Assembly: GCA_947178165.1 (NCBI GenBank)
Contig: CAMWXH010000002.1
Coordinates: forward strand, 1-64,000
From: an uncultured Porphyromonadaceae bacterium
GTDB taxonomy: Bacteria; Bacteroidota; Bacteroidia; Bacteroidales; Muribaculaceae
Length of the DNA: 64,000 nucleotides
Reading direction: 5' to 3'
Each line of letters begins with the position of its first letter. Position 1 is the first letter of the stretch. Below the pieces are notes generated by a model that saw nothing but the letters and a program-made list of their open reading frames with translations, was not told the DNA's origin and did not search any database. The position numbers were made by a program, and so were the translations under genes. Shown piece by piece: positions 26,401-33,851 of this stretch.

Positions 26401-26418
26401 CAACCAAATAAGTTATCT

Positions 26419-28089
26419 ATGAAATTCTATATTTTCCGTTCTACGCTGACTGCGGCAGTTTGTGTATTCATTTTCTGCATACTTCTATGGGCTTGTACCG
26501 AGAAGAAGTCTCGGCTATCACCATTCGGATGGTCTTCCACGGATTTCTCTTCGGACTCAATACTTATTCAGGCAGACAGGGCTTTAATGTCGTATGCGAA
26601 ACCGCATGTACTTGACAGCCTTGTCAATGAATACTGCGAACGTTCAGAAAAAGAAGATTCCACGAATCAATACCGACATCGTAGATTATACTGGAAAGGG
26701 AATGCCCTTTTTATGCAGGGAGATTATGAAGCCGGTGACTCACTCCGCCGTCTTGCAATGGAGGAATGTGACTCCTCGCTCTTCCCCAGAGATTTCAGAC
26801 TATATAGAATGACAGTCGAACAACCATCTGACTTTCCTGATAATTCAGCCCGATACAGTAGATATAAAGATGATCTGGATTTGTTCCTTTCCACCGGTGA
26901 TCTGGTGAGCGGTTTCACACGGGCCGTTCAGTTATCAAGTCTTATGTCAGAAGCCGGAATGACCCACGAAGCGTTAGATTACGCCATTCTATCCGATTCA
27001 CTCTTGGCAAATACTGGTCTATCGACATTGAGAACCAATAATCGTGTGAATCTGGCATCGGCGTATTGTGCAGTCGGAGATACGGCGAAGGCAGTCAAGG
27101 AACTCTTGACAGTCAGGAATTCAATTGAATCATATTCCATTCCCTCCATTGCGGCAATAGTTGATTATAATCTTTTTCAGATCTCTGCCGACACTGTTTC
27201 ATTGCACCGCGCATGGGATACTGTTTCTCAATTTGATGAATTGTCAAAGATGCGTCCACTTATAGCCGCTTCAATGATCAATTCAAAATACCACGGAAAT
27301 GCAAGTATAGCGGAGTTAAATGAATCTTTGAACCTATACCCCGATTACGATTATCTACCGGGAGAGATTCTTGAAATAAAAAAAGCAATTCTTCAGAAAG
27401 CCGTGAATGAAAATAATGATGAGAGAATCCGCATGGCTGCCTGTGAATACATGGAGGAGGTAAATGACTATATCAAGGCACAACATAAGGGAGAGGTCAT
27501 CGCTGCTCAGACATCAGATGAAATACGGGAATTGGAGAAAAAGGAGCAATCTCTAAGGGATTCAATCCGTATACGGATATGGATTGGAATTGGTATTGTC
27601 TTATTATGCTTGGGAATTGCTGCGCTGATTATCTACAATTATGTTGAACGACAAAAGAGGAAGGCTATGCATAATCAGCTTGAAAGCGAACGGCTGGGAA
27701 GAGAATTAATTGCATACGAACTTATGGTTGTAGAGAAGCAGAAGTTGAATGATTCACTCCAAAAGAAAATCGGTGAGCTTGTGGAGGCCAACAGGGTTGA
27801 AAAAAAGATTGCTGAGTCCATATCAAGGATTATTGAGTCAACAAGCGTGGATAAAGCCATCGAGAACAAGGACGCAGAGTTCCTTAAGACATTTATAGAG
27901 AAATATCCCAAGGTCAGCAAAACCGGAAGAAAGATAGCCTTATTGATACGGAGAGGACTCAATACTGCCGAAATTGCCAAGGAGATGAATATTCGTAAGG
28001 AGTCTGTTATGCAGGCACGTTGGCGTCTTAGAAGTCAGATGGGATTGCCGGCTGACATAGATTTGGATGTTGAATTGAGGAAAGGTTGA
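26419..28089 (+). CDS. Membrane-anchored TPR-type regulator with C-terminal HTH
   Basis: 556 aa. The N terminus is a lipoprotein-like signal with Cys26 in ILLWAC. A periplasmic helical repeat region (about 40-370, TPR-like) follows. A transmembrane segment lies at about 385-407, then a coiled coil (about 408-480), and a cytoplasmic helix-turn-helix at about 505-545 (IRRGLNTAEIAKEMNIRKES, LuxR-like). This architecture, a periplasmic sensor joined through one helix to a DNA-binding domain, is common in Bacteroidetes TPR-HTH regulators. The open frame extends to 26371, but the promoter overlaps that part, so I use the ATG at 26419. Shared upstream boxes suggest that it controls itself and the LRR gene. 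Confidence 0.7.
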   Translation: MKFYIFRSTLTAAVCVFIFCILLWACTEKKSRLSPFGWSSTDFSSDSILIQADRALMSYAKPHVLDSLVNEYCERSEKEDSTNQYRHRRLYWKGNALFMQGDYEAGDSLRRLAMEECDSSLFPRDFRLYRMTVEQPSDFPDNSARYSRYKDDLDLFLSTGDLVSGFTRAVQLSSLMSEAGMTHEALDYAILSDSLLANTGLSTLRTNNRVNLASAYCAVGDTAKAVKELLTVRNSIESYSIPSIAAIVDYNLFQISADTVSLHRAWDTVSQFDELSKMRPLIAASMINSKYHGNASIAELNESLNLYPDYDYLPGEILEIKKAILQKAVNENNDERIRMAACEYMEEVNDYIKAQHKGEVIAAQTSDEIRELEKKEQSLRDSIRIRIWIGIGIVLLCLGIAALIIYNYVERQKRKAMHNQLESERLGRELIAYELMVVEKQKLNDSLQKKIGELVEANRVEKKIAESISRIIESTSVDKAIENKDAEFLKTFIEKYPKVSKTGRKIALLIRRGLNTAEIAKEMNIRKESVMQARWRLRSQMGLPADIDLDVELRKG

Positions 28090-28097
28090 GGAGGGCT

Positions 28098-28115
28098 ATC
28101 TACATTTTGACTACA
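28098..28115 (+). promoter_or_regulatory. Inverted-orientation pair of the TGTAGA box
   Basis: ATCTACA (28098-28104) and GACTACA (28109-28115) are complements of the TGTAGAT/C box and again 11 bp apart. They lie 40 nt upstream of the direct pair at 28144-28163. Confidence 0.4.
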
Positions 28116-28143
28116 TATTTGGTACCTCATGCTTTACCTTGAT

Positions 28144-28163
28144 ATTGTAGAGAATTTGTAGAT
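28144..28163 (+). promoter_or_regulatory. Direct-repeat operator upstream of the LRR gene
   Basis: ATTGTAGAG (28144-28152) and TTTGTAGAT (28155-28163), 11 bp apart. The second copy starts 42 nt before the -7 box, matching the arrangement before the regulator gene (41 nt). Confidence 0.55.
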
Positions 28164-28196
28164 GACCTGGAACAGCAGTAAGAAAAGATGTCTCTT

Positions 28197-28204
28197 TAAT
28201 TTTG
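28197..28204 (+). promoter_or_regulatory. -7 box of the LRR gene
   Basis: TAATTTTG lies 23 nt before the chosen ATG at 28228. No TTTG is seen at -33, which fits a promoter that needs an activator bound at the TTGTAGA pair. Confidence 0.6.
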
Positions 28205-28227
28205 CAAAAAATTTAAAATGTAAACGC

Positions 28228-30306
28228 ATGAAACATCTATTCTTAATGTTAATTGGATTGGTCTCTTTTTTTAAGATTGGGGCCTATAATCCGGATGACG
28301 GACGTATTTACACTGTCGGTAAATTCGTCTTTGAAATTGATACTAATGGAGGCGAGGAAACAGGTTATGCTACCCTGATAGGTGTTAAGCCCAACACGGA
28401 ATTAAAAGGGGAAGTCACCATACCGGGGAGTATAACGGTGGATGGCACACGTTATGAGGTGAATTATATAGGTTATGTATATGATTCTTCCCGATTCTTT
28501 GAAAGTGAACAAGCGTTCAAAGATTTCCCGGAGATCACTCGAATCAACATACCCTCAACCATAACGGATATAGGCCACATGGAGTTCCTTGGTTGTACGG
28601 GTATCAACGAATTTCATGTGAATGCCAATAACGAGAACTTCAAGGATGAGGATGGCATTCTCTTCTATCGGTATCACGAGGCGAGCAATTGGCAACTCTT
28701 CCGTATGCCTCCGGCACGACCTAAGACAAAGTACACCTTACCCGACGATGTAACGAGAATCGAGCAATGCGCATTCGCGGATAATAAGACCCTTCGGCAG
28801 ATAATATTGCCTACTGATTTCATTTTTGACGACCCCTTATGGGCGTGGGGAAACAAGAGCATAAGGGAAATAGACGTTACAAAGACCACTTATTATACTT
28901 CACAAGATGGTATAATATTCGAAAAATGGGGTGAGGGAAGGGAATTGGTTGCGTGTCCTCCCGGTCTGAAAGCCGACAGTTACTCCGTTCCCAACGATTG
29001 CCATACTATTTCAGCCGGAGCCTTCTGCTTTTCTTCCATATCCCATATCAAGCTGAACAATTCATTAAAGGATTTGAAGGCGTATGCCTTTGCAGGTTCA
29101 GATATAGAGGAGTTGGAGGTAAATGCAGATCTGCTGAATAGTTTTAGGTATATCTACGGTCTTTGTGTGAATGCCAAAAAACTTCAGAAGATTCATGTGG
29201 TCGGTGAGAATACGGCATGTTTTGACCGTTTCTCCTTTGCAATGTGTACTGGTCTAAAAGAGGTTATCGTGGATAATTCCGTTGAACTTAAGACAGGAGC
29301 ATTGTATGGGTGCTCGGCTCTTAAGGAATTCCCTTTTCACTTGATATATTCTATGGAAGGAGCTCAGGAATTGATTACATATTCCGGTGAAGGAAGACAA
29401 TTTCAAGGAAGCGGGCTTGAATCTGTGGAATTTCCGTCTCATCTCTACATGGTGCCTGAATTTTGTTTCAGCGACTGTCCTGACTTAAAGGACGTGAGCT
29501 TTAATCAAAATGGAGGATCTACTGAAGTGATAGATTATGGTGGCTTTAAAAACTGCGCTTCTTTGGAATTCATTACTCTTGACGGTATAAAGGAAGTGAG
29601 AGGCGGTGCATTCGCAGGAACCCCTATAAAGAAAATAATAGTGCCCTCATGGGATGAGAATGAGGAAAATTTAAAAGTTGGTCTCAGCTTTGATTTCCTT
29701 CCGGAAACTAAATGGTATATTGATTCTCCTTGTATAAAATATGTAAGTGCCGATGGCTCAAATAATATGACAAGCGCCACCTTCATTGTCTCAACCTTTC
29801 AAAAGATAAGGACGGTGCCTAACCATTGGAAGCAACTCTACTGTCCTGCAGGTATGAAAGGTTATTATGAGAATCTATACGAGTCAAGCACATGGGGAGG
29901 ACCGGTCACCGAACTTTTTACAATGAATAAAGTAGACGATTCTAAATCCATTGGAATTCATCCTAATCCGGAAGTGCATGATATACATTTTGAAATAACC
30001 TCTGTATTTTTTTATGGTAAGCAAGGGGTATCAGATGGTAACGGAATCTGGACCTATCCCCAAATGGATAGTCTGGCAGGTGTAAAGATAAAGGTTGATT
30101 ATTTAGTTGATGATGTTCCAATGTCAACGACTTATCCTGCTGATTACACTACAGGTATTATCGAGTCATCCATAGCGGCAAGGGCTGTAACCGGAATATA
30201 TGATATTAGTGGAAAGTATTCCGGTCAGACTCTTAACAATCTTATACCCGGCATTTATATCGTGAGGTTCTCTGACGGTTCATCCCAAAAGATTGTCAAG
30301 AAATAA
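28228..30306 (+). CDS. Secreted BspA-like leucine-rich-repeat protein with type IX-like sorting tail
   Basis: 692 aa with a signal peptide (MKHLFLMLIGLVSFFKIGA). Several LRR_5/BspA-type repeats follow, each pairing 'F.. C..L..I.ip' segments, for example EFLGCTGINEFHV, AFADNKTLRQIILP, AFAGSDIEELEV and AFAGTPIKKIIVP. The last 40 residues (ISGKYSGQ...LIPGIYIVRFSDGSSQ then KIVKK) resemble the type A C-terminal domain of type IX secretion substrates. BspA-like proteins bind host matrix or other bacteria. The frame is open from 28162, but the -7 box and the signal peptide place the start at 28228. Probably controlled by the upstream TPR-HTH protein. Confidence 0.75.
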   Translation: MKHLFLMLIGLVSFFKIGAYNPDDGRIYTVGKFVFEIDTNGGEETGYATLIGVKPNTELKGEVTIPGSITVDGTRYEVNYIGYVYDSSRFFESEQAFKDFPEITRINIPSTITDIGHMEFLGCTGINEFHVNANNENFKDEDGILFYRYHEASNWQLFRMPPARPKTKYTLPDDVTRIEQCAFADNKTLRQIILPTDFIFDDPLWAWGNKSIREIDVTKTTYYTSQDGIIFEKWGEGRELVACPPGLKADSYSVPNDCHTISAGAFCFSSISHIKLNNSLKDLKAYAFAGSDIEELEVNADLLNSFRYIYGLCVNAKKLQKIHVVGENTACFDRFSFAMCTGLKEVIVDNSVELKTGALYGCSALKEFPFHLIYSMEGAQELITYSGEGRQFQGSGLESVEFPSHLYMVPEFCFSDCPDLKDVSFNQNGGSTEVIDYGGFKNCASLEFITLDGIKEVRGGAFAGTPIKKIIVPSWDENEENLKVGLSFDFLPETKWYIDSPCIKYVSADGSNNMTSATFIVSTFQKIRTVPNHWKQLYCPAGMKGYYENLYESSTWGGPVTELFTMNKVDDSKSIGIHPNPEVHDIHFEITSVFFYGKQGVSDGNGIWTYPQMDSLAGVKIKVDYLVDDVPMSTTYPADYTTGIIESSIAARAVTGIYDISGKYSGQTLNNLIPGIYIVRFSDGSSQKIVKK

Positions 30307-30335
30307 TTATCTACAATAATAGATGAGATATCAAA

Positions 30336-30442
30336 GGCGGGGTTTCTCGGTGAGTATTCACGGAGTAATCCCGCCTATATAGATTGCCAAATTCAGTGAA
30401 TGGTGGCGCCACATTTTTATGGTTCGTCACCATTACTGCCGA
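30336..30442 (+). repeat. Structured intergenic repeat A, copy 4 (3' half)
   Basis: Only the second and third parts of repeat A remain: a hairpin with new arms GGCGGG/CCCGCC replacing the A1 arms, and the GGCGCCACATTTTTATGG...CGTCACCATT part, whose AATGGTG/CACCATT arms pair perfectly. The changed but still pairing arms point to selection on structure. Confidence 0.65.
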
Positions 30443-30559
30443 CAATTCGGGAGCCAGTCTCAGTATCAAATAAGAGGATGCACCTGCAGAATAGTAAATT
30501 ATCTTCTTAATTCCCACACACTTTTTGATTTTTCCGACGTTTATATGAATAAATTGTCT

Positions 30560-30567
30560 TACCTTTG
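30560..30567 (+). promoter_or_regulatory. -7 box of the small-protein/VOC pair
   Basis: TACCTTTG is 20 nt before the ATG at 30588. No clear -33. Confidence 0.5.
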
Positions 30568-30587
30568 TATTCTAAATAGCAGATATT

Positions 30588-30803
30588 ATGTCAGAACAGG
30601 AAATGAATTCATATCGCTTCAACTCCGGGCAAGAACCTACCGACGAGATGCTTGCTCAGATAATGAGGGAGGTGGCAGAAGAAGCACGGGAGAAGAATGC
30701 CAAGGCTACCGCTGAGTATTTTGCAAATATGCGTCGGCAGGCAGAGGAAGTCAAAGCGCAGTGGAGTAAAAGAATAAACGAGGTCATAAGGGCAACATTA
30801 TGA
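30588..30803 (+). CDS. Small charged helical protein, copy 1 (candidate antitoxin-like)
   Basis: 71 aa, mostly one predicted amphipathic helix rich in Glu, Lys, Arg and Ala. It is a close paralogue of the protein at 31870-32079: both start MSEQEMNSYRF, with similarity along the whole length and at DNA level. Here it overlaps the VOC gene by 4 nt (ATGA). The other copy overlaps a zeta-like kinase. No database family is recognised. An antitoxin or adaptor role is inference from the second copy's context. Confidence 0.65.
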   Translation: MSEQEMNSYRFNSGQEPTDEMLAQIMREVAEEAREKNAKATAEYFANMRRQAEEVKAQWSKRINEVIRATL

Positions 30804-31168
30804 GAATAAACCACATTGCACTTTATGTCCACGATCTTGAAGGCGCAAAGAGATTCTTTGAAATCTTTTTCAACGCTACTTCAAATGAAATGTATCATAA
30901 TCCCAAGACAGGATTAAAGACCTACTTTTTGTCTTTTCCTGACGGAGGAAGAGTTGAAATTATGAACTGCCCAGGTATTCTATCCTCTTCCTTTAATCCC
31001 TTTCGTCAAGGGTATATCCATCTTGCAATGAGTGTAGGATCCAAAGAATTGGTAGATAATATAACATTAGAGTTGGCAAATAGCGGATATGAAATCCTTA
31101 GCGGTCCACGTACTACTGGAGATGGATATTACGAGAGTTGCATACGCGCCTTTGAAGATAATATATGA
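30800..31168 (+). CDS. VOC (glyoxalase/bleomycin-resistance fold) protein, shortened C terminus
   Basis: 122 aa. Metal ligands of the VOC fold are visible: H5 (INHIALYV), E53 (RVEIMNCP) and H74 (YIHLAMSVG). The final strand should read GDGYYE...DPDGN.IE with a fourth ligand Glu, but the frame ends at IRAFEDNI, just before it, so metal binding may be incomplete. VOC members include glyoxalases, dioxygenases and antibiotic-binding proteins; which one cannot be told. It is translationally coupled to the small protein upstream. Confidence 0.75.
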   Translation: MRINHIALYVHDLEGAKRFFEIFFNATSNEMYHNPKTGLKTYFLSFPDGGRVEIMNCPGILSSSFNPFRQGYIHLAMSVGSKELVDNITLELANSGYEILSGPRTTGDGYYESCIRAFEDNI

Positions 31169-31266
31169 ATAATTCTCTTAAAATCGCATTTGAAAACTTG
31201 TCAAGCTTTCAAATAACAATCATTTCTTCTTCGGAAATCAAATCTTCCCATTATCCGATTCTCACT

Positions 31267-31461
31267 CTAAGCCACAATATCCTCAATCGGACGGTTCACG
31301 GCTACATACTTAACCTTGAATAGTTCATCTTCTTCGGCTCTCTTGTCAAGATAAGCCTTGATGACTGCGCCAAAACGCTCAGTGCCTTTCGGCAATTTCT
31401 TCTTTCCCTCCTGCGTGGTCGCTGTGGGTGTCAGTGGGGTTGTCTCCTTAATTTCTTTCAT
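31267..31461 (-). pseudogene. PcfK-like N-terminal fragment (conjugative-element remnant)
   Basis: 64 aa. After a short Thr-rich lead, residues 25-62 (KGTERFGAVIKAYLDKRAEE, then DELFKVKY and IEDIVA) follow the N terminus of PcfK-like proteins of Bacteroidetes integrative conjugative elements, which normally run on to about 130-150 aa. The frame stops where the family continues (typically IDDC.TYIL), so this looks truncated. It is preceded on its strand by repeat C copy 1. It shows that a mobile element once occupied this site. Confidence 0.6.
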
Positions 31462-31511
31462 AGTTCCTTGTCCTTAAATTATAGTTCTGATACGCTCGCT
31501 TAAACGTTCGA

Positions 31512-31698
31512 TTCATTTCCCTTTTGTTATGATCTTTTGAGCATTTCGGTAGGGCTGGCCGTTTTTCGCGCAAGTCAAGAACTGCGGCCACAAGGGAGGA
31601 AAAGACAAGTGTGGAGTCGGAGACGGAAAGCAAAGCGGCACTTGGCGTTCCTCCCGGACGCAGTAACTTTGAACGGAAAAACGCTGCCTGACGAGACT
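31512..31698 (-). repeat. Leader-type repeat C, copy 1
   Basis: About 187 bp closely similar (roughly 85-90% by eye) to 33852-34038. Both copies lie just upstream of a minus-strand start codon (31461 here). Each contains a GGGCTGGCCG segment, a GGAGG-rich segment and, on the plus strand, a conserved TTG-19 nt-TAACTTTG promoter-like sequence. The rest of 31699-31837 holds no feature I can name. Confidence 0.75.
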
Positions 31699-31837
31699 CA
31701 ATAATCATAAAAGGAAAGAAACAGTTTCTCTATGTAGTCATTACAAATGGGTTTGCATAGTTTCTCAATAACCTCATTATATGTGTTTATCTTCTGAATA
31801 CCTGTTACCTAATGATTAAACTATGGCAAAAAATTTG

Positions 31838-31845
31838 TAACTTTG
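31838..31845 (+). promoter_or_regulatory. -7 box of the small-protein/zeta pair
   Basis: TAACTTTG 24 nt before the ATG at 31870. It overlaps the first codon of a longer TTG-initiated frame, which is why I reject that start. Confidence 0.6.
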
Positions 31846-31869
31846 CGAAATAATATAAAGATTTCTATT

Positions 31870-32079
31870 ATGTCAGAACAGGAAATGAACTCTTATCGTT
31901 TCACTTCCGGTCAAGAACCGAGTGATGAGATGCTGTCTCAGATTATGAAAGAGGTGGCTCATGACGCAAAGAAACGTCAGGAGCAAGCGACTGATGCCTA
32001 TTTTTCAGAAATGCGACGTGAGGCCGAAGCTGTTAAGGCAAAATGGGCTGACAGAATAAACAAAGCAATCAATGGTTAA
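31870..32079 (+). CDS. Small charged helical protein, copy 2 (candidate antitoxin)
   Basis: 69 aa, paralogous to 30588-30803 and with the same start, MSEQEMNSYRF. It overlaps the zeta-like kinase gene by 8 nt. Order (small helical protein first, P-loop kinase second) and overlap match toxin-antitoxin operons, so it may neutralise the kinase. It has no sequence match I can see to classical epsilon antitoxin. Confidence 0.6.
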   Translation: MSEQEMNSYRFTSGQEPSDEMLSQIMKEVAHDAKKRQEQATDAYFSEMRREAEAVKAKWADRINKAING

Positions 32080-32689
32080 GGCTGGAAGAAAACCTGAGCT
32101 TATAGTAATAGCCGGACCTAATGGATCCGGCAAAACTTCCGTTACCCAAAAGTTTCTTCATCATGAATGGGCGGATGGCACCGTGTATATCAATCCCGAT
32201 CAAGTGGCAAACGAAAAATTTGGTGATTGGAACTCTCAGGATGCAGTATTGAAGGCCGCCAATTATTGTGAAGAATGGCGGGAAAGATGTCTTCGGGAGA
32301 AAGTGAGCTTTGTTTTTGAAACAGTATTCTCTGCAGAAGATAAGATTGACTTCCTCATTCGTGCAAAAGAAGCCGGCTTCTTTATCCGGGTATTCTTTAT
32401 ATCGACAAATCATCCTTCAATAAACGCATCAAGAATAGCGAAGCGAGTTATGGAAGGCGGTCATGATGTCCCTATCCGCAAGATTATCTCAAGATACACA
32501 AAATCCATCATTAACTGCGAGTCTATAGCGCCATTAGTGGATAGACTGTATGTCTATGATAACTCAGTTAATGATCAGGATGCCCGGATTCAGTTCAGAT
32601 TAAGCAATGGCAGACTTGAAAAGATGTACGTTACCGAGCTGCCTACATGGGCAAAGAATATCATTCCGATTACTCTGAACCAGGATTAA
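32072..32689 (+). CDS. Zeta-toxin-like P-loop kinase
   Basis: 205 aa. Walker A is GPNGSGKT at 15-22, followed by the zeta-type NPD motif (YINPDQVA, about 43), the ETVFSAEDK strand, and the AKRVMEGGHDVP arginine-containing lid near 130. Zeta toxins phosphorylate UDP-N-acetylglucosamine and block cell-wall synthesis; some relatives act on other substrates. The substrate here is unknown. The upstream 69-aa protein is the probable antitoxin. The toxin assignment is family knowledge plus operon layout. Confidence 0.75.
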   Translation: MVKAGRKPELIVIAGPNGSGKTSVTQKFLHHEWADGTVYINPDQVANEKFGDWNSQDAVLKAANYCEEWRERCLREKVSFVFETVFSAEDKIDFLIRAKEAGFFIRVFFISTNHPSINASRIAKRVMEGGHDVPIRKIISRYTKSIINCESIAPLVDRLYVYDNSVNDQDARIQFRLSNGRLEKMYVTELPTWAKNIIPITLNQD

Positions 32690-32707
32690 TCAAGGGCATA
32701 CTCTGTA

Positions 32708-32944
32708 TCAGTTCGCACAATCTCCGTTACTATTTCTTGGAGCCGTCAGTAAAGTTGTCTGCTGAATAATGGCTTTCTTGGTAACGACAGTTCCACCTCC
32801 GGATAAGCCGGCGCGACGCAAATATCCATAACCGCACCCAACATCTTCAGGGGATAGATGATGGAAGATAGCAGCAATAGATCCAAATGCGTATGACTTA
32901 CGCTTCCCGATAAGATGCACGATGATAACTTTGGTGGATTTCAT
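32708..32944 (-). CDS. Small conserved-looking protein, unknown
   Basis: 78 aa starting MKSTKVIIVHLIGKRKSYAF, with a Gly/Tyr-rich centre (EDVGCGYGYLRRAGLSGGG) and a TVVTKKAIIQQ segment. I do not recognise the family. A good promoter with an overlapping perfect palindrome lies 20 nt upstream, which supports its being a real gene and a self-contained regulated unit. Confidence 0.5.
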   Translation of the reverse strand: MKSTKVIIVHLIGKRKSYAFGSIAAIFHHLSPEDVGCGYGYLRRAGLSGGGTVVTKKAIIQQTTLLTAPRNSNGDCAN

Positions 32945-32961
32945 ATAAGAAGATATTAATT

Positions 32962-32998
32962 AGGTTGCAAATATACGTTATTTGCAACCTTTTTCAAA
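32962..32998 (-). promoter_or_regulatory. Promoter overlapped by a 12-bp-arm palindrome
   Basis: On the minus strand: TTTG (32995-32998), 19 nt, TATATTTG (32968-32975). The palindrome AGGTTGCAAATA (32962-32973), 5-nt centre, TATTTGCAACCT (32979-32990) covers the -7 box and part of the spacer, where a dimeric repressor would act. Confidence 0.65.
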
Positions 32999-33038
32999 AT
33001 ATCCACAATCTAATCTATGATTTTAAGTCTTACTGATA

Positions 33039-33091
33039 GCGGTTTCGCGAAGCCTGCGGAGAGAAACCGCCCCGGCATATACCGAGGCGGT
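33039..33091 (-). terminator. Two overlapping hairpins downstream of the 33109-33828 genes
   Basis: GCGGTTTC (33039-33046) pairs with GAAACCGC (33063-33070); ACCGCCCCGG (33066-33075) pairs with CCGAGGCGGT (33082-33091). They share 33066-33070, so only one can form at a time. No T tract follows, so terminator function is tentative. Confidence 0.4.
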
Positions 33092-33108
33092 CAATATAAA
33101 GGGTCTCT

Positions 33109-33345
33109 TTACATTACCATAACATGACAATCCATAACATCGGATGCCTTTCCAAAAGCGGGGAAATACGAGAAATAGGGATAGGTCTCACCGCTCTCTT
33201 CACTTACAGGCGATACAATCTGCACCTTATTGTCGTTCCACCACTCATCTACGATTGTCTTATCTTCGTCCGTTAGACCGGTGCTATCTCCATTTACAAG
33301 ATAGCACATAGCCCAGACCGGAATAGGCTCTATGAAAAATTCCAT
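33109..33345 (-). CDS. Small acidic protein, unknown
   Basis: 78 aa, with IPVWAMCYLVNGDSTGLTDE near the start and a YPYFSYFPAFGK segment. It resembles short proteins seen on Bacteroidetes mobile elements (possibly DUF6926-like; I am not certain). It lies 9 nt after the 33355-33828 gene and is presumably in one operon with it. Confidence 0.5.
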   Translation of the reverse strand: MEFFIEPIPVWAMCYLVNGDSTGLTDEDKTIVDEWWNDNKVQIVSPVSEESGETYPYFSYFPAFGKASDVMDCHVMVM

Positions 33346-33354
33346 AATTTCTGA

Positions 33355-33828
33355 TTAAGAATGATAGCCTATGACGGCACCGAAATAGAGTTTATCCCCC
33401 TTGCTGAGAGTTGCGACCACTCTCATAAGTTCGATTGATTTCTCAGCAGTAGTTTCACCACACTCAAAGAGGCTTGCCGTATTGAACGGATTAAGAATAG
33501 ACCTTTTCAAGACCCTCATGGTTCCGTATTCATCCATCACATTAGCAGGAGTGATAGACTTGGTAACCTTCATAACGGAATCAAAATAAGATTTTTTCCA
33601 CATAGGGAATCCTCCGTTATAGGTCAGTGTCATATCAGGATTGAGTGAGAACATACCTTTGGGAAGGGTCTGTTCTACAAGTTTCTTGATAGCGGTCTCA
33701 CGCTCTGACTCCTCAATATCGTATGTGTAATCCAATAATACACTTTCACCCTCCTTGATATTGTCAGAATCGAGGATGTCATTCTCTGACAATGGAGCCG
33801 TTCTCACTTGAAAAATGTAACTGTGCAT
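33355..33828 (-). CDS. Hypothetical protein of mobile-element type
   Basis: 157 aa, soluble, no signal or membrane segment. No domain is recognised. The start at 33828 lies 23 nt after repeat C copy 2, the same context as the PcfK fragment after copy 1, suggesting that both genes come from one integrated element. It is the first gene of a two-gene minus-strand operon. Confidence 0.55.
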   Translation of the reverse strand: MHSYIFQVRTAPLSENDILDSDNIKEGESVLLDYTYDIEESERETAIKKLVEQTLPKGMFSLNPDMTLTYNGGFPMWKKSYFDSVMKVTKSITPANVMDEYGTMRVLKRSILNPFNTASLFECGETTAEKSIELMRVVATLSKGDKLYFGAVIGYHS

Positions 33829-33851
33829 AGTTTCAAAATTTAAAGTTCTGA

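Noticed and set aside
26371..26418. Upstream start for the TPR-HTH regulator
   Set aside because: The promoter -7 box at 26393-26400 lies inside this extension, and the signal peptide begins at 26419.
28162..28227. Upstream start for the LRR protein
   Set aside because: The -7 box at 28197-28204 is inside it, and the signal peptide begins at 28228.
30411..30431. tRNA T-loop-like sequence GGTTCGTC in repeat A
   Set aside because: No acceptor, D or anticodon arms surround it; it belongs to the repeat hairpin.
31843..31869. TTG start for small protein copy 2
   Set aside because: It overlaps the -7 box, and the paralogue starts at the equivalent of 31870.
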